Part shown: positions 48,848-60,939 of the stretch, one piece after another
How positions within the stretch are numbered: position 1 is the stretch's first letter
Layout of the letters: every line of letters begins with the position of its first letter
Origin: Mycteria americana
Lineage: Eukaryota; Chordata; Aves; Ciconiiformes; Ciconiidae
Assembly (NCBI RefSeq): GCF_035582795.1
Contig: NC_134369.1
Location: forward strand, 59,830,001-59,894,000
Direction: 5' to 3'
DNA: 64,000 nt
Notes under the pieces: model-generated
Told to the model about the DNA's origin: nothing
The model's input: the letters and a program-made list of their open reading frames with translations, nothing else
Database searches by the model: none
Program-made: the position numbers and the translations under genes

Positions 48848-51800
48848 TCACCTCATGCTTTAGCAGTTCCAGAAAGGCCTATGTTACTTAAATATTCCCT
48901 TGGGCAATATGGCCAACGATGGGGTTTCTCACTAGCTTATAGATCCCCTTCTAACCTCAACTCCTCAACTTTTCTGATCTTCTAGCTTAATGTTTTATAT
49001 AAATGTCTATCACATTCCTGCATTAAAAAACAAACAAACAACCCCCCCCAAAAAAAGTAAATTAGGTTATCTTTATAAAACATCTTACCTTCACTCATAC
49101 AAAACACTCGAAGGAAAGCCAAAAGCTGGGCAGAGATTGGAGGCTCAGTGGAGTGCAAGGCAAAAACACTAGAACTAATAAAAGAAACAATCAACAGCAA
49201 CAGTAAATGCAAGTTCTATTGTCATACCTTTGAACTTATTTCAACATAAAAGACCTTAAAGTATACAACAAATGCACTGTTACAAAAGTAACTTTTAAAA
49301 AATTAGGTAATACTAGTTCAAACTGAAGAAAAGCTTCCCTAACCTGTATCTGAAAAAAATAATTATCTCTACAATTTTACACTTACAATTATTTTTATAC
49401 GGCTTTCATAATAAATTCATGAAAATGCAATGTTTCACGTCTGCTGCTCCTAACAGTACCCTCTGGACTGAAAAGACTAAAGGAAAATGCTGTGGTTCAC
49501 ATACTGAGCATCGTAGTATGTCTGCAAGGGATAGGAAAGAAAGAAAAACCACAGATTGCTTCAAATTAATCCTTGCTCTGTTTTTGTTCAAATGGTTATT
49601 AAAGCAAAGGCTTTTTTCCTTATATATGGTCCAAATTAGATGATAATATAGCTCAGATAACTTCTGTAAATATTATTACAATAACTTTAATTTGCTATAC
49701 CAACAGGAGAAATATTACACCTAAGAAAAGTATCATAGAACAGCTTTATATATACTCTACTGGACACTATATACTTTGGAAATGTTTTAAAAAACTCATG
49801 GCATTGTGTTTTACTTACGTTGGGATACCAGCACGAGCTAAGACCTCTGCCTTCATAGCATACAGCCTGTCACTTTTACTCACGCCAAGCTTTATTTTCA
49901 CTCTGTCATGTGAATTATTATCAAAGAAAAAACCACTGTGGATCACAAATTCAGCGTTTGACCGAGTGCCATAAAAAATGTAAATCTAGAAGGATGAAAA
50001 GAGAAGTGAAGGGATAGGAAAAAAGCTTAAGATCAGCTCACAAAACTGACATAATTTGAAAGTTATTTCCTGAAAAAGTTACTATTCTGAGTACAAGGTA
50101 TATTTGGTTATATAAAGAAACATGCTTTGTTTTCTAGTATTGACTCAAATGCTGTATATAGTGTGGCAATATACTTTAGAGGTAGATGTAAACATATCCA
50201 TGTAACAGAGACTTTGAAAAGAGAGAAGAGGTTTTTATTCTGTACTTCAAAATAAAAATGCTTTGTTTTCTCACACTGTCATAAAATATCAGTATATGGA
50301 AAGAAGCTTTCAAAGATCCTATGCCTTTTAAAGGCTAAGAAATCTGAGACAAGGAGGTTCCATTAAAAGAAACAGTGTTTCTGGGGTCATTTTCCCTCCA
50401 ATATGTCCACCCAAAAGAGTAACCGACACTGCTGATGGATCAACTTTGCTTTTCTTTTAATGTTACCTTAAGGCATGGATATACCAAAGTATATCATATG
50501 TAGACATCTAATGTGTTCAACCAGTATTTACTTTTGTGTTATACTCTGAACTCTTTATCTAAAGCAAATAGGTTACTTTAATTCACATTAAAAAAGAAGT
50601 TCCTAAATATAACCTGCAAAAAGTGTTTGATTTGGGGCTAGGCTGTATGAAGTACATGGGACAAGACGTCCGAGTAGCGATTGTCTTCTCCTGCATCAAG
50701 AGGATATTTTCCCCTTTTGTTTGATAACAGAATTGTCAATCAGAAAAAACTTTCAACAGTAGCAGAACTGCCTTCCTAACCTTAGGGTACAGCAATACTC
50801 TGGATACCTGTAAGCTTCCACTCCTCTCTAGCTGACAGAGAAAGGCACAGTGTTCTCTTAAGGGCTCAACAACACTAACGATGCCATTTACTTTCTTTGT
50901 TTTCAATTTTAGATTAGAACTATTTATCCTAAGCACTAAATGCTTAACCGTTATATTAAATTATAGTAAGCATTACACTGTAACACAGTCTTATAATGAA
51001 CAAGTGACCTGCCTAGGTATGCTAAGGCAGTGGTTAAGGAGAGAGTTGCTAACCCTCTCAAGTTTTAAACCTGCTGTGATACATCTCATATTAAACTAAA
51101 AGCCACATATCATGTGTAGATTATACAGTATGCTCTTACACTATAAGACTGTTTTACAAAAAAGCCAATTAAACAGAATGAGGAAGTTGCTTTATTCAAG
51201 GCCAGCGTTTGAGAGATTCTGTGGACTTCTGCTGCCTCACATTTTTTAGTAGTAAAAGCAAGGTTCATACACTCTTCCTGCTGAAACTGTAAGAAATAAC
51301 ATCTGCACAGTACATTAAAAGACTGAAACATTATATAATTAAAGTGCTTTAATGATGTCGATCACAGTTAAAGTTTGCACTGAAATTTAAAAAAAATCTG
51401 ATAAATAGCAGACAAAGTGAAACTACTAAAATAAAATCGAAATAGAGGAAGCCTCTGTAATTGAAATGGAGAGAGCAGCCAGAACAGCTATATGACAGAT
51501 CCATTGCCAGCTGTGGAAAATTATAAATTGGATCACTTCTGGAAAAACTGTGGACCCCTTTTAACTCATCATACTGGTATTGGAAAAACCAGCAAATATT
51601 TGACTACCATAACAAATTGTAAGTGCAACACAAAAAATATACAATCACTGTAAACCCCAGCATAGCAATGAGGATAAATATACCTCTGGAAAGACATACT
51701 TAAAATTTTTCAGACATATCTTTGCTAAAAAAGAAGGTAACAATACATAAGAAAAATGAAAATCAAAATATTATTAAGTGTAAGACTGGCAAAATAATAC

Positions 51801-54800
51801 ACTAAAGGTAATAACTCAGAGACTGAGTTACAAAACATTTCAGGATGTTTCATAGACACAGTCTTTTTCTGGCCATGCTGACTCCAGTTGCACAAGCAGT
51901 AGGAAAAACGGACTGCTACTACACTTGAGGGCTTAGGCTGGCTGCTGACACAGCACAGGAACCCTCCTGCTGGAGATTTCCTACGCTCCTGGAACCACTG
52001 TCTTCAATGCATCACTAGTTTTAACATTCATTTTTGTTTCTTAGCAGGTCTGAACAAAATACTGGATTCTGAACCATTCCACACATCTTTGCAAGACTCG
52101 CCCTTTGGTACTTTCTGTTTCAGGATGAAGGGCTGTGTACATGTGTGCCTGCCTGTGTGAAAGGGAGGGAGTATATTTTTAGGTCCTTTCTCATTTTCAC
52201 TAAGCATGGGAATGGCAACATGGGTAAAATGACTGGCAACTATACTGCATTTAATCTCTTGTTAAATGAAGACTAGCAAGAAACATAAACCAACAACATT
52301 TTTAAGAAAGACTCTACAATCTGCTATTGCAGACAAAGTGACACCCCAAATCTAAAATATATTTATCCTTGGTCCTTTGGATGTGGCCTTTTATTAATCT
52401 CCTCCAGAATACCAAACTCAGTGTCTGTGTATGTGCATTTACCAATGATTAAATATTTCAACTAGTTCTCTAAATATGATGAATCAAAAGTTGGGGTCTA
52501 CCAAGCAATAGAAAATATTTTACTCTGACAAATGTGCACTTACTTAGTTTGGTAGTATTTTCACACAAAATTAGCTCAGCATAATAAATTCAAATGCAGC
52601 AGGGCTTAATCCACACCACTCTGCTATTAAAATTTTGTAGGGAGTTACCAAGTGCCCACAAAACTTAATTAAAGAACAATCATTATGTAGATAATTGTTC
52701 ACACTACCTGTTCTCCAGCTGTGAAATCTTGAAGCGCTACACATTCACACCGGTCATCTTCTAAATTGTAGCCTGTAGTGATCTATCCAAGGAAAGAGTA
52801 ACAAAAGCACCTTTAGCATTTTATATTTATCTCCCCCACCACTGACAAAACATTGTCCTATTTGAAATAGATATTAACAATAGCAATTGCATACATTTCT
52901 CTCTCTGCACAATATAATACAGCTGGTAGTAATTGTTTTACGATTCCTGAGCAATCTCTTTTTAAAAAATCTCTGTGTTAAAGAAATCTAAGGGAAGAAA
53001 TAACTTACCCGAAGTGAACAGAAGGCTCTGAGGAAAGTACCCTCCATAGACCACAGACAGTCCCGTGCTAAAGCCAGCAGCTTTTTATAAAGTTCTGGAG
53101 TTTTCAGTCACTCCCATGAGACCCAAGGGAGCAAGGCACTGACAGCTCTATATGCTGCGCTTTATCCTTCAACTGCCAGCACATTTTTGATCTCTCAATG
53201 AAAAAGGATTAGATAAATGTGGATCTTTAGGGGATACAATCTTCAGAGAACTGTAACTTACTTGCAAATAATCCCTTTATCTAAATTTAAGTAATACTCT
53301 TAAAATGCTAAAAGGATTTTTTTGATGGTAGCAGGCAATGGAAGAGGATAAATTCTCTTAACAAACCTGTACTTCTCCCCCAAAATTACAAAACCATACA
53401 TGGTCACACTAACAAGTAAAGCTATCCTAAAAATGTAATACTTTTCAAAAGTGACAAACAGCATCTTCTTGAATAGTGTTACCAAAGATGCAGGCACAGA
53501 TGCAGCCACAGGATGGACCATAAGCTGCTGAACAATCAGGAAGCAACTTTTATGGCAGGTATTCTGAATTCAGTCCTGACAGAGCTCACTTATGGAAAAA
53601 TATGCTCTGGGCCTGGGGAAAAACCTAGAAGCTGCCGAAGACTCTCTCTCAGCCTTTGTAAATGAAAACATACTTGTTTGTAAGCTGACTTACATGTGAG
53701 TTGCAGTATACCCTGATTCCCATCTTGGATGCAGTTTGTCCAAAGACAGAACTCCATGGATTATTTTGAAAGCTTGGTTGATGGTTTACACGTTAACAGT
53801 TTCACACTGCTTGCACCATCAAGTATGCATGTCAGCCAAAATAGTGCTTTCAAAGTGAGCATGGGGAACTTGTCTACGATGCAGCAAATCCAAAATGGCA
53901 GCCACAAGTGCGGGCAGCCTGGCACTGCGGAGGCTTGCGGAACTGCTCTGCATGCGGATGCCATCACTTCAGGTCTATTAATGGGTTTGTGGTATGTTGA
54001 GATCAGAAGAGAACATGAGAGTCATGCAATATGGCCTACTGCAAAACACAGGCTGTAATACTTGAACACAGAAATTCCTGTACATTCACTATGCTGGACT
54101 GAACAATTTTTAATGAATATCTCTCGTTTAGAAGGTTATCTAACCCTGAATTGGGTTGCAAGTGCTAGAAGATTCACCTTCGCTATGACAAATGTACCTT
54201 CCAAGTTCAAACACAATCATCTTGGGAAAAACTGCAACTTCCATCAAAAAAGGGAACTCTTGACAGCACTTGACCTGTCCTGAAATTTTCTTAGTCATAA
54301 ACTCAATGAAATACTTCTGAATGTGAAAACTCAATTCCAGTTTCTTAAAATGCCTGTGGAACAGGAGGCTTTCAAGGACTGAGGAAATTCCAGTATGTTA
54401 AGAGAAGGATTCTGTCAGTTTAAGCATGCTTCACTAGTGTACTGCTCATTTTGGGGATTGTTTTTTATTTTTGCCTTTTTTTCTTAAAAAATCCCCAAAC
54501 CAGCAGTGCTTCTGAAAGGATTTTCTATAAAGCATAATGGAGTGCTAGACTCTTATTTCCTCTTTCTTTTAATAGCAGTCACGTAAGAGAATTAACAGGG
54601 TGTTTACTTCTCTTCCCACATGATAGCTGACAAATTGCATCCCCTCAGTTTTATTTCTGAAGCAGACTGATACAGGAATTTCAAGTTGTGTATAAAGCAT
54701 GCAATAGTCTGCTTGGTCAGTGATTAAGGATGGACCCAGCCCAACAGGCAGAATGTAGCTTATTTAAAGCTCTGGCAGAACTGGTAATCAACCTCTGACT

Positions 54801-57800
54801 GTCAAAATACAATCCCGCTAAAGAATAACAATGAGAAATGCATGAAGACAACCATTTTGATATAGTTCTTAGAGGCAGGTTGATCTAATTAATAGTGTCA
54901 GAAGCAAGAAAAAGCTGGATGGACCTAGCTCCAGTTAAAACCCAAAGAGCATTTTATTATCTAGCTCATGGAAAGGGGCCCTGTGGAATAAAGCAAGAAC
55001 ACGGATCTATAATAGCTGATTGACTTAAGAAGTATTGCAGCACTATGTCTGGAATAGACTAGACGGGCACATGCAACGCCATCTTTTGTTTCTTATTTTC
55101 CTGCAACGAAGAACAATTCCCTTCATGTATTTTAAAGGGATGCACTATGATTAGAGCAGAACCCACCCTCATCTCACTCTACAATAATATAAACTACAAT
55201 ACAGACAGCTTACAGTTATCTTAGGTTTTTTTCCCTATTTCTAATAGCACAAGGAAACTAACACACAACAGAAATAGGTTTAGTAGCTTTTCTTAGCCCA
55301 TTATCAATATTACAGTTGTCTATCCTTCCTAAATCTATAACCATATAAACTAGTTTCTGTAGAAATATGAAACAAATTAGTAAAGTATGTATATACATAC
55401 AAAATATTTATGTTCAGCACCCCCCCCCCCCCTTAGGACACACTTTGGCATAAAAAAACGTTTCCCACCCAGATATACTACTGCACTAGCAGGTTTGGCT
55501 CCAGAGGCTGGCTGCATATGCAACCCATTGTTAAAGAGGATAATAAAAATAAAAATTACTTTATCAATTTAAATAGAAGTTTGAATGATTAAAACAACAT
55601 AACTAGCTGCTCTTTTAACATAGGCTACTTAATTTTTTTCCCTCCCAGAACCTTAATTCTCTTCCTCTTTCCTCTAATCCCAACTTTGAAGGCACTCATT
55701 AAGAGTTGTCTAATGAATACAGACAAGTCTCTGCAAAAGCATCTGAAAGAGATGCCCAGCAGGAAAAGGGTACAGGAAGCACTGATACTTGCAGCTAAGG
55801 CTTATATTACAAAAATATACATTTCTGAATTTTAAGCAATTTTTTCTTTACACTGGAGACTCTCATACAAGCTTTATTGCTAAATCAAAGTTATGTGATT
55901 GCGTAACAGATAGTGAAAGGCAAGAATCACTGTTAAAGAACACATGTAATCACCTTTTAAGAGGGAAAAAGAAAGAAATAAAAAACCCCAAACACTTGCA
56001 ACTTTGTAGCCTAGCCTACTGTGCTTTATTTGGTACAGTCATAGTAATAATAAATTAGCTAAAAGTCAAGTGAAAAGCAACTTGCTTTACAATTTGTTCA
56101 TTTAAACCAGGCTTTTCTTATACCAACAATACTAACACATACTGCTGTCCTAATACTCGGGTCAACTCTCTCACAAAAGAACCAGATCACTGGAATAGTA
56201 TGGGCATATTCACTACTTACAATAAATAATACTATCTACTGGAAACACAATGAATTTTGAAGCGTACACGACACTGGCTAAATAACATTGATAAACCATC
56301 CTCTTATGGGTTTCCATTTCCTCACTTCAACATTAACTAGCCTGTTAATGAATCAAGACCTCATCTTCTGAACTAGCTCATGTAAGCCAAAATGTCAGCA
56401 AGTCTGACTTTCTATATACATATGTCACCTTTTAAATGTTTAATATGCCCTAAAGTAGTATTTTTGCATTTTTTTTCTTTGATGTAGTAACAGATGCACT
56501 GTTTTTGTTGAACTAGGCTTTGTTCTTGTTGTTGCTATCTCCATAACAAGGCTCTTTGGGCACGGTTAGGAGAGCAGATAGTATTTCTTAGTTGCAAATT
56601 TCTAACCACTTTCCCTAGTGGTAGCTACAAGAGGCAACCTCCATTGTCTGCTTTCCTATTCTCAGAGCAAATGTGTCCAGTATTGTGAATCTTTTTCAGC
56701 CTGTCGGGAACAAACTCCATGTCAGAAGAACATTCAAACTTGGCTGGGAAAAAAGGTATCATGTAAATGAAAACTTTTAATGATACATTATATGTATATG
56801 AGACATAACTGTATGCAAGTATGCAATCAATTCTAAAGTTTTCTCTAGATGAAGAATATTCTCCCTGAAAAGCTATCGTAAGACATTTAAGAAACTGACA
56901 AATCTTTCTTTCAGATATTAGTTTTTTAGGGTCACTTGGGAAGATAAAATACCTGTGTTAGGAAGCATAATGAAAAGTGTTATTAAACTGTTCTACAGCA
57001 GTTGAAAGGCTTAATACTTAAGCCCTAAAGCCTTTCAGCAACACTGAAGAAATCCTTACCAGTCCATTAGTATGATTACACATGTCCCATAAAGGTATTA
57101 GAGCCAATGTAACTCTGGAACCATCTTCTGTTGGAATCTGGTTCTGCCGTGTCATAACAGAGGAGACCGCCCATCTACAAAAATTAAAAACATTAGATAG
57201 TCAATGTTCAAAACATCAATATATGATTGGCTGTAGTCCAACCTGAAGCAATCTTTTAGGCTGGGAGTTTCCAAACTTAGTTTTCTTAAAGGTCACACTG
57301 ACTACAGTAACAGTAGAAGGCAGTACCACTTGCAGGAGAAGCAGCAGCTCCTAGGTTTCCAAGACATACACATAGACCAATTCCCAAACCAGGACTGCAA
57401 TCCCACCCCTCTTCTGCACTCTGCAACAGAACCTTCATACCTTCCATTACCTCAACCAGGACCCACTCCCACGTCACCTGCTGCTTCCCCAAACCTTCAC
57501 TGCACGCATACTTCTCACCACACATCCCAAACCTGGGGTCAGCTATTCCTGCAGGCTTCAGAGTCGTTCACAGCTACTACGTGGCAGCAGTAGCTCTCAT
57601 CTACGTGCAGACTCTTGTAAGAGCCAGGAGGTATTTTCCCCTCGCTCCCTAAAAAGCTTATGTGCTGCATGAACTGGAAGCCAGTGTCATCACCTGATGC
57701 ATAATATTTTGGTAAGCGCTTCTCTTCTGTTTGTGAACTCTTGGCTTAGATCAGTATTGCTAAATTTTCTGCTTAATAGAATAAAGAGGAAAAAAAGCCC

Positions 57801-59104
57801 CAATACCCCAAACAGATATTCAAGCAAAAAGAATGAAGAAAGTATAACATAGTTTAGCACACAGACATAATTCAAAACCCTTCTAACTCAGGTTAAGCAA
57901 AGGAAATGCCAGCTACCTATTCAATCTTAAGAAGCTTCAGAAAAGCTTAACATTTCAGTATTTTCTAAAATTTCATTTTTATTTTATTTCAGACAAAAAT
58001 GCCAGAGGGAAAAGAATAATCTTAGTTTCACTATGTTCTGGCCTTAATACATATATTTGTTGTGGGGTTTTTTGAGGAGAAAAAAAAAAAAAGGAACACC
58101 ACCAGAAGAAGGTCAAAATAATTTTAACTCCCACTGACTGCACTACGAACAAGTATTTAATATACAAAACTAGACTTTCAGAAGGATTTTCAGAAGGACT
58201 AGAGATTGCTTAGAAAGATACCGTCAAATTGAAATCTACTTAATTTCTATAAAAGCAAGTTAAAATTGTGGATAATTCTGATATACAAATACTGTTTGAA
58301 ACATAATAGCAATATGTTTCTTTTTAATTGTTGTACTTTATCTGCAAAATTTTAGACCACTTCACATGTAAGTTTGGCGTGTTCCTCTGTGACCCTGTAA
58401 GTGAAGGAGGCATGCTTTGGAAATGCCGCTCTCTTAGACTTACCCAGAAGTACAACTAGGCTAAAAAAAAAAAACCAAATAAGACCTCATGAATGCCTTT
58501 TATTCATGCTATTTTAATCACTTAACAGAATTAAAGCTCTCGTTATCTTAATTATTCTTCTTTTTATCTTAATTATGTCACCCCCTATAGCACCTCCAAG
58601 TGACACTCATGGTTCACGTGTACAGCTTAAGTTCTCCAGCTCTCCTGTTCAACAGCCATTGTAAATATTAGGTTTTACTACTATGTGCTGGTAAAGCCTT
58701 TTATTAAAAAAAGAAATTAAAAAAAAAAAAAATCCCCAAATCCAAACCCCAAACCTCCTGCAACGTCAACTGAATTATTTTATTAAGAAACAATGAATTA
58801 CCTTACTAATCTCAGGCTATGTGTGCCAGTTGGCTAAATTAACTGCTCATAATGACTATTCCTTTGTAACAATTAAAATCTGCGTATTTATTTTACTTTC
58901 TTCTTCATTAAGAAAGTGTATTAGTATCAAATCCTACATTTAACATTTCAATAACAATAGGGCTTTCCCACCAATGAAGCATTTCCAGGGTCCCACAGTT
59001 CACTATACATTAAAAAAAAAAAAAAAAATTAAAAGACAGACCAACCTGTAGTCGTCATAAGTGAAAGAATCCTTTAAGGGCAGTTTGCTGGCATTAGGAT
59101 GGGT
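46131..59104 (-). CDS. SETD3: SETD3, actin-histidine N-methyltransferase (3' half, seven coding exons)
   Basis: SETD3 methylates a histidine of actin (His73) using S-adenosylmethionine. Seven exons join on the minus strand: 59104-59046, 57174-57060, 52782-52708, 49985-49819, 49174-49089, 47358-47198 and 46574-46131. All introns are GT-AG and the phases agree. The 368 residues correspond to about human residue 226 to the end of the 594-residue protein. Visible signatures are the MTRQNQIP segment with the catalytic-site Asn, the LIPLWDMCNH segment whose Asn-His pair contacts the cofactor, and IYIFYGTRSN with the actin-pocket Tyr pair. The SET half is followed by the LSMT-like substrate-binding domain, then a Glu/Ser-rich tail ending VKE. 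The first ~225 residues are absent and should lie beyond the right edge. Frame is intact, so the gene looks functional. Identification is by recognition of the family sequence, not by a search. Confidence 0.95.
46575..47197 (-). other. SETD3: SETD3 last intron
   Basis: The intron is short (623 nt) between the last two coding exons, with GTAAAA at the 5' end and AACAG at the 3' end. It is AT-rich. I see no RNA gene or repeat in it. Confidence 0.85.
47198..47358 (-). CDS. SETD3: SETD3 coding exon, LSMT-type substrate-binding domain
   Basis: The exon is 161 nt. Two bases complete the split Glu codon and 53 codons follow, running from ELKEHLIGEH through FTLGNSEFPV and SWDNEVKLWTFLE to KTYKTTVE. 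This is part of the helical C-terminal domain that grips the actin substrate. It is close to human, with changes such as LLGDS to LIGEH and EDRAS to EARAS. The acceptor is ATTGCAG and the donor is GAG|GTAAAA. Confidence 0.94.
48140..48212 (+). mobile_element. CR1 retroposon 3' end (truncated)
   Basis: The sequence GTTGGACTAGATGATCGTTG, followed by TAGGTCCCTTCCAACTGAA and a short ATTCT repeat tail, is the hallmark 3' end of avian CR1. Only about 70 bases are recognisable, so this is a strongly 5'-truncated copy in the plus orientation inside a SETD3 intron (antisense to the gene). It is the best single indicator that the genome is avian. Confidence 0.9.
48819..48844 (+). repeat. Poly(A) run, 26 bases, in a SETD3 intron
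   Basis: There are 26 uninterrupted A on the plus strand (poly(T) on the SETD3 transcript strand). No recognisable retroposed body lies upstream. Confidence 0.9.
49089..49174 (-). CDS. SETD3: SETD3 coding exon at the SET to substrate-binding domain junction
   Basis: The exon is 86 nt. One base completes the Thr codon, 28 codons follow, and one base starts a Glu codon. It encodes SSVFALHSTE PPISAQLLAF then LRVFCMSE. Human has ALHFTEPP, so a Phe to Ser change is visible in an otherwise conserved stretch. The acceptor is TATTAG and the donor is GAAG|GTAAGA. Confidence 0.93.
49175..49818 (-). other. SETD3: SETD3 intron, no internal feature
   Basis: This is a 644-nt intron between the IYIFYG exon and the ALHSTEPP exon, with GTAAGT and ATTAG ends. 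It is AT-rich with scattered A and T runs only. Confidence 0.85.
49819..49985 (-). CDS. SETD3: SETD3 coding exon with the IYIFYG motif
   Basis: The exon is 167 nt, starts in phase 0 and ends after two bases of a Thr codon. It encodes IYIFYGTRSN AEFVIHSGFF and continues through the FDNNSHDRVK segment to AGIP. The protein appears identical to human across all 55 full codons. The motif holds the second Tyr of the SET active site (human Y313) and the Ile/Tyr of the actin-histidine pocket. The acceptor is TTCTAG and the donor is AAC|GTAAGT. Confidence 0.95.
49986..52707 (-). other. SETD3: SETD3 intron, no supported internal feature
   Basis: This is a 2.7-kb AT-rich intron with GTAGTG at the 5' end and TTCTAG at the 3' end. 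I see only short runs and no recognisable retroposon or RNA gene. Confidence 0.85.
52708..52782 (-). CDS. SETD3: SETD3 coding exon, SET domain (ITTGYN to AGEQ)
   Basis: The exon is 75 nt, exactly 25 codons, phase 0 to phase 0. It encodes ITTGYNLEDD RCECVALQDF followed by TAGEQ. Human SETD3 has RAGEQ at the end, so the one visible difference is Arg to Thr. The acceptor is GGATAG and the donor is CAG|GTAGTG. Because it is symmetrical, skipping it would keep the frame but remove part of the SET core. Confidence 0.93.
52783..57059 (-). other. SETD3: SETD3 intron with a possible cassette exon and a C13 run
   Basis: This is a 4.3-kb intron with GTAAGG and ATAG ends. It contains a candidate 72-nt phase-0 exon at 53,009-53,080 and a run of 13 C at 55,420-55,432 on the plus strand. 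The rest is AT-rich without recognisable features. Confidence 0.85.
55420..55432 (+). repeat. C13 run in a SETD3 intron
   Basis: There are 13 C in a row on the plus strand, read as G13 in SETD3 RNA. Such runs are prone to slippage and sequencing error. Confidence 0.9.
57060..57174 (-). CDS. SETD3: SETD3 coding exon with the catalytic Asn and the cofactor Asn-His pair
   Basis: The exon is 115 nt. The first base completes the split Arg codon, then 38 full codons run from WAVSSVMTRQ to NHTNGL. It appears identical to human SETD3 over this stretch. It contains the Asn of RQNQIP (human N256), the Trp of PLWDM that lines the actin-histidine pocket, and the Asn-His pair (human N278/H279) that holds S-adenosylmethionine. 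The acceptor is TTGTAG and the donor is CTG|GTAAGG. Confidence 0.95.
57175..59045 (-). other. SETD3: SETD3 intron with A/T homopolymer runs
   Basis: This is a 1.9-kb intron with GTTGG and TTGTAG ends. It holds several A runs on the plus strand, near 58.08, 58.72 and 59.01 kb. The longest, 17 A at 59,012-59,028, sits close to the donor. No gene-like feature is seen. Confidence 0.8.
59046..59104 (-). CDS. SETD3: SETD3 coding exon, seventh from the 3' end
   Basis: The exon is 59 nt, starts in phase 0 and ends after two bases of an Arg codon. It encodes THPNASKLPLKDSFTYDDY plus the split Arg. It is preceded by a strong pyrimidine tract and a CAG acceptor (59,106-59,105 on the minus strand). It is followed by an AG|GTTGG donor, where the GTTGG is weaker than GTAAG. 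It corresponds to human residues 226-245 with a few conservative changes (for example HA to NA and EDY to DDY). This is the most 5' SETD3 exon I can find in the window. Confidence 0.9.
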
Positions 59105-59164
59105 CTGGGAAATGCGAGTTTCAGAAAAAGGTGAAAAGAGAAAGAAAAGAGAAATCAGAAATCA

Positions 59165-60760
59165 GTCAGCAGAATTTCATTATTTAGCTGCCTAACAGAT
59201 CCTAACAAGAGCCAAATGAAGCAGGAGGCGTCCAGCCGCGCTACAGAGGGATCATCATGCTATTATGCTCTCATACATCACTGTCAACTTAATTTGTTGT
59301 GCCCAGCAGCCGCCATAAATCTGTTTCTTCATATTTCAAGACTGGAACCCACAGACATCATACAAAAATAAAAAATTTAAGGTGGACTGAGTACGTGAAG
59401 GTAAAACAAAACCCAGCCCATGGTGCAGGGTGGGGGAAAGAAATCAGACAATAAACACAAATTAGGTTTCACCACCTTCCATATCTTTCCTTTTCACTGG
59501 GATATCAGTAAGGTATTTCACAAATGCAAGTAAAAATTATACATACAAGATTTTCCTCGATACCTGTAAAGGTTTTATTCAGTACAAGATGCACTACATC
59601 TCCAAAATAAAACAGATTAAAATATTTAAATAGTTTTGGTGACAAACACCGACTAGATAGTACCTACATTAAGCCATCTACGCATACTCCCATCTAAAAG
59701 TGGAGCAAAGCCATTTGAGAACACATACCGTAGTTGTCGTTAGCAAGCACAATATTTAGATTTTAAAAAGCTTTAAGAAGCTGTAATACCTGTTACTTTT
59801 CTGACCAATTAACTTATTAAAAGTTTGAAAAATACAGGTAGCCTTAGGCCCACGCTCGCACACTTTCTTTAGAACTTTGTCCCAATTCGCAAATGGAAAG
59901 CCATAATAGCATAAATGTTAATCTCCAGGTTCAATTAGGTCGCAGAGACGGATTGAAGTAAATGATCAAACGGTTATTTCAGAAGATACAAATGATTTTT
60001 TGCACAGCTCTATCTTTGCGACACTCTTAATGCATGAAGCTCCATGTAGCATGCAGTTTTTTACTCTTGATGCATTAGCATCACAAGTGCACGGTAATTT
60101 ATCATTTCTCACTGTAATGTACTTGCTGGCACTGTGTGCAGGACAGTAGGGGATGAGGTAAAAGTGGCTCAAACCCTAAATCAATTAGAAAACAAAAGCT
60201 TGTGCTCAGTGCGCAATTTTAGGCAAATTATATGTTACAAAAGACTGCCAATTGGGTGTTAGGTCCCAGGTGTCTGTTCTCCCTCAGCCCCTCCAGTTAA
60301 CCCTTTGGATGGGCTTTCTCTGAAACACGACAGGAGTTAACAATTCCAGCGACTGCTGCCCCTTCCCTCTTTTTTTTTTTTTTTTTTCTTTTTAAAGCAC
60401 TCTACATTTCCATACGATTTTCATTTGCACGGATGATGTGGCCATCGCAGAACAAATTCCCTCGGGTTTAATTGTAGCAACACATTTTACAGAGTTAGTT
60501 TTTCTCACAAAAACATCCGCTACAAAACCAGAACTGAAACCCAAGCCAATAAATTTCAGGAGGAATCTTCGCTGCAGTAGAACACTTCAGACTCGATTCC
60601 AGAAACGAACGCAGAAACTTAGCCTTCAACTGGAAATAACAATTCTTAAAAAACAACCACCCCCCTGTATTATTCCTTCATGACAATTTAATTTCAACGT
60701 TTATTGCTAGCATTATTAATGTATTTTACAGGAGCGCGATACAACAAACTAAGCAGGGAA
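59165..60760. promoter_or_regulatory. Candidate conserved non-coding block beside the CpG island
   Basis: The stretch combines isolated CpGs in AT-rich DNA with homeodomain-type words (TTAATGCATGAAG, TGATGCATTAGCATCA, CATTATTAATG) and has no coding frame worth calling. This texture is typical of vertebrate conserved non-coding DNA. It is judged by eye only; no alignment was available. The block includes an 18-T run. Confidence 0.35.
60370..60387 (+). repeat. T18 run
   Basis: There are 18 T in a row next to the conserved-looking block upstream of the intragenic CpG island. Confidence 0.9.
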
Positions 60761-60939
60761 AGTCAACACCGACGGTGAGACATCGAAGCCTACCAGTTTC
60801 CCTTCAAAAATATTACAGTATCTTTGTCTGTTACATTTCTGTTGGTGGGGGACGGTCGGAATCGCGTTCTGCACCTCAAGTTTTTAGAGGAGAAGGTATT
60901 TCGCACGACCAGAGACGTCAGGACCCCTTAAAACCCCGT

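Larger units (their letters stand above)
47359..49088 (-). other. SETD3: SETD3 intron holding a CR1 tail and a poly(A) tract
   Basis: The intron runs from GTAAGATG to TTGCAG on the minus strand. It is AT-rich. It contains the young-looking CR1 3' end at about 48,140-48,212 and a 26-base poly(A) run at 48,819-48,844 (plus strand). No other feature is supported. Confidence 0.85.
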
